A stretch of 64,000 nucleotides of DNA. It comes from CBDEGU01 sp965238045 (GTDB lineage: Bacteria > Acidobacteriota > Terriglobia > Bryobacterales > UBA6623). The stretch is from assembly GCA_965238045.1 (NCBI GenBank), contig CBDEGU010000012.1:1922001-1986000 (forward strand), read 5' to 3'. Numbering within the stretch: the stretch's first letter is position 1; every line of letters starts with the position of its first letter. Positions 62,497 through 64,000 of the stretch are shown in pieces. The position numbers and the translations under genes are program-made. The notes under the pieces are model-generated. The model did no database searches. It saw only the letters and a list, made by a program, of their open reading frames with translations, and was not told the origin of the DNA.

Positions 62497-63207
62497 GTGA
62501 TATCCTATCCGCGGGATCGGCAGCCGGAATGGATGGACCGGCCCGGACTGGACGAATCGCTCCATCGCCCTGCCCTAAGCGGGTTGCGGACCATCAATCG
62601 GCTCAGTCGCGGCGCCGCCGTATTCTGGCCCGAGATTCGACGTCTGGCCGCGAGCGTGCAACGGCGGCCGCTGACGATTCTCGATCTGGGTTGCGGCGGC
62701 GGAGACGTGGTGGTAGCGCTCGCTCTCAGGGCAGCGGCTCGCGGCGTAAGCCTGCGAATCGACGGCTGCGACCTCAGTGAGCCGGCCGTCCGCTTCGCGC
62801 GCGAGCACGCGGCGAGCCGAAACGCATCCGACGTAAAGTTTTTCGTGCAGGACGCCCTGAAAGCCTCGCCGGGGGAACAATACGACGTAGTGATGTGTTC
62901 CTTGTTTCTCCATCACTTTGACGATACCGATGCTGTCATCCTCCTCCGGCGCATGAGAAAGTCCGCCCGGCGGCGCGTGCTTGTGCAGGACTTGCGCCGG
63001 ACCCGGCTGGGCTATGGGCTGGCCTGGCTGGGATGCCGGCTGCTGTCGCGGTCTCCTGTCGTGCGCAACGACGGCCCGTTGTCGGTGCATGCTGCCTTCA
63101 CGCCCGCCGAAGCCCAAGCGCTGGCTCAACGGGCTGGGCTTGCCGGCGTGCGCCTCCAGTTGCACTGGCCGCAACGGTATCTGCTCGTGGGGTGTCTATC
63201 GTCATGA
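62497..63207 (+). CDS. Class I SAM-dependent methyltransferase
   Basis: A 236-aa methyltransferase. I chose GTG 62497, as GAGG lies eight bases upstream and the family-like sequence begins here (ISYPRDRQPEWMDRPGLDES). Motif I is LTILDLGCGGGDVVVALALR, followed by IDGCDLSEPAVRFAREH and YDVVMCSLFLHHFDDTDAVI. The C-terminal RRVLVQDLRRTRLGYGLAWL and HAAFTPAEAQALAQRAGL resemble methyltransferases found beside FAD oxidoreductases and type III polyketide synthases. It overlaps the next gene as ATGA. Confidence 0.88.
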   Translation: MISYPRDRQPEWMDRPGLDESLHRPALSGLRTINRLSRGAAVFWPEIRRLAASVQRRPLTILDLGCGGGDVVVALALRAAARGVSLRIDGCDLSEPAVRFAREHAASRNASDVKFFVQDALKASPGEQYDVVMCSLFLHHFDDTDAVILLRRMRKSARRRVLVQDLRRTRLGYGLAWLGCRLLSRSPVVRNDGPLSVHAAFTPAEAQALAQRAGLAGVRLQLHWPQRYLLVGCLSS

Positions 63208-64000
63208 TGACCGCGAAGATGGAAAGATCAGACGCCGCCTCAGTCATCTGGGACGCGATCGTCATCGGAGCGGGTCCCGCCGGGTCGCTGGCGGCGGTGT
63301 GCCTGGCCAAGTCGGGATTAAGGACCCTTCTCGTCGAGCGCCGCTCGTTTCCTCGCATCAAAGTCTGCGGCGGTTGTATCAATGGCCGCTCGGTGAAGAT
63401 TTTGGATTCTGTCGGACTGGGAAACCTGCTGCGTTCGCTGCCCGCCCGCCCGGTTTCTCAGTTGCGTCTCCGGTGCGCCCACAGAAGTCTCACGTTGCCG
63501 CTGCCCGGGGGTTGGGCGATCTCCCGTGGCCTGTTCGATGCCGCTCTCGCAAACGAAGCCGCCAAGGCCGGAGCCATGTTTCTGGACGGCGTGTCGGCGC
63601 AGGTGGCCACGCCCGCTCGATTGGACGGAAGTGACTCGGCGGCCGTTCGCGGCGTACATCTGCGCGATCACGCCGGGGCGGCATCGATGATTTTGGGGCG
63701 CGCCATTGTGGCGGCGGATGGTCTTGGCCATCCCGCCTTACGGAGGCTGCCCGAGTTTCGCTGCCGTGTCGCGCCGAGGTCACGAATCGGCGTCGGCGCC
63801 GTCTTCGAAGACTCCTCGCCGCGATATGCGTCCGGCGCAATCCACATGGTGGTCGGCCGAGCCGGATATGTGGGCCTGGTGCGGGTCGAAGATAATCTTT
63901 TGAATCTCGCGGCCGCGATCGACCCGAATTCCCTTCGTGAGCGGACAGGACCGGCGCGGGCCGTAGGCCGAATTCTAAAGGAGTCGGGTTTTCCGGTGCC
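63204..64000 (+). CDS. FAD-dependent oxidoreductase, geranylgeranyl-reductase-like (cut by window edge)
   Basis: The first 265 codons are present and the gene runs off the right end. ATG 63204 overlaps the methyltransferase stop. FAD-binding motif WDAIVIGAGPAGSLAAVCLA (residues ~17-36), followed by LLVERRSFPRIKVCGGCING (the Cys-Gly-Gly turn of the geranylgeranyl-reductase/UbiH-like group) and AIVAADGLGHPALRRL (second FAD contact). It is expected to oxidise or reduce a polyketide or prenyl product together with the neighbouring methyltransferase. Confidence 0.87.
   Translation, partial: MMTAKMERSDAASVIWDAIVIGAGPAGSLAAVCLAKSGLRTLLVERRSFPRIKVCGGCINGRSVKILDSVGLGNLLRSLPARPVSQLRLRCAHRSLTLPLPGGWAISRGLFDAALANEAAKAGAMFLDGVSAQVATPARLDGSDSAAVRGVHLRDHAGAASMILGRAIVAADGLGHPALRRLPEFRCRVAPRSRIGVGAVFEDSSPRYASGAIHMVVGRAGYVGLVRVEDNLLNLAAAIDPNSLRERTGPARAVGRILKESGFPV

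Overview
The window is a GC-rich chromosomal segment that reads as an Acidobacteriota genome, most likely from the Bryobacterales/'Candidatus Solibacter' group. This is inferred from a combination of families: two secreted proteins with the Solibacter-type C-terminal domain (TIGR03437), an acidobacterial orphan FtsX-like permease (ADOP type), DUF1501 and Planctomycete-type cytochrome/DUF1549/DUF1553 proteins, a Tat-signal Gfo/Idh/MocA oxidoreductase, and M81 and NIPSNAP proteins. There is no rRNA or tRNA in the window to fix the taxonomy, and I found no CRISPR array.

Layout. 1-2.7 kb: the SAM cycle (metK, cut by the left edge, then ahcY) and a small SRPBCC protein. 2.7-7.1 kb: a FemAB-like acyltransferase, an M81 metallopeptidase carrying a 15-bp tandem repeat, and a DUF1501 protein. 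7.1-8.8 kb: a gene-poor stretch with a candidate structured RNA on the minus strand. 8.8-31 kb: a large exopolysaccharide locus, almost all on the minus strand. In transcription order it encodes Wza-like export protein, Wzc-like tyrosine kinase, WcaJ-like priming transferase, methyltransferase, Wzx flippase, GT2, a nucleotidyltransferase/P-loop kinase fusion, an APH-fold protein, GT4, a Wzy-like protein, FkbM methyltransferase, GT4, WecG-type GT, GDP-mannose 3,5-epimerase-like protein, VanZ-like protein, and a second Wzy/ligase. A FecR-like secreted protein follows. Many of these genes overlap by 1-8 bp, so they are probably co-translated. A specialised NusG paralog (UpxY/RfaH type) lies upstream at 32.5-33.1 kb. 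Its leader carries an exact copy of the ops recruitment element known from RfaH-controlled operons.

33.9-46.3 kb: metabolic and secreted proteins (Gfo/Idh/MocA oxidoreductase, Rieske-glutamate synthase fusion, NIPSNAP protein, Tat-targeted D-2-hydroxyacid dehydrogenase) mixed with decaying genes. The decayed genes are an ADOP permease with an in-frame stop flanked by 130-bp direct repeats, a thiamine-diphosphate enzyme remnant, and a TIGR03437 protein frameshifted at a homopolymer. 46.4-52.5 kb: a cytochrome/DUF1549/DUF1553 + DUF1501 operon split by an IS256-family element. 52.6-61.3 kb: gamma-glutamyltransferase, a matrixin-like protease with a TIGR03437 tail, dihydroxy-acid dehydratase, a BNR sialidase-like protein and an M20 amidohydrolase. 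61.6-64 kb: a sulfatase 3' remnant, then a methyltransferase-FAD oxidoreductase pair cut by the right edge.

Mobile DNA is fresh and readable. An IS1595-family element (8-bp target duplication) sits at the GT2/kinase junction of the polysaccharide operon, and an IS256-family element (9-bp duplication) splits the cytochrome/DUF1553 gene. In both cases removing the element and one target copy restores an uninterrupted gene. A 184-bp hairpin (MITE-like) element at 41.4 kb has two single-arm relatives at 2.7 and 9.5 kb.
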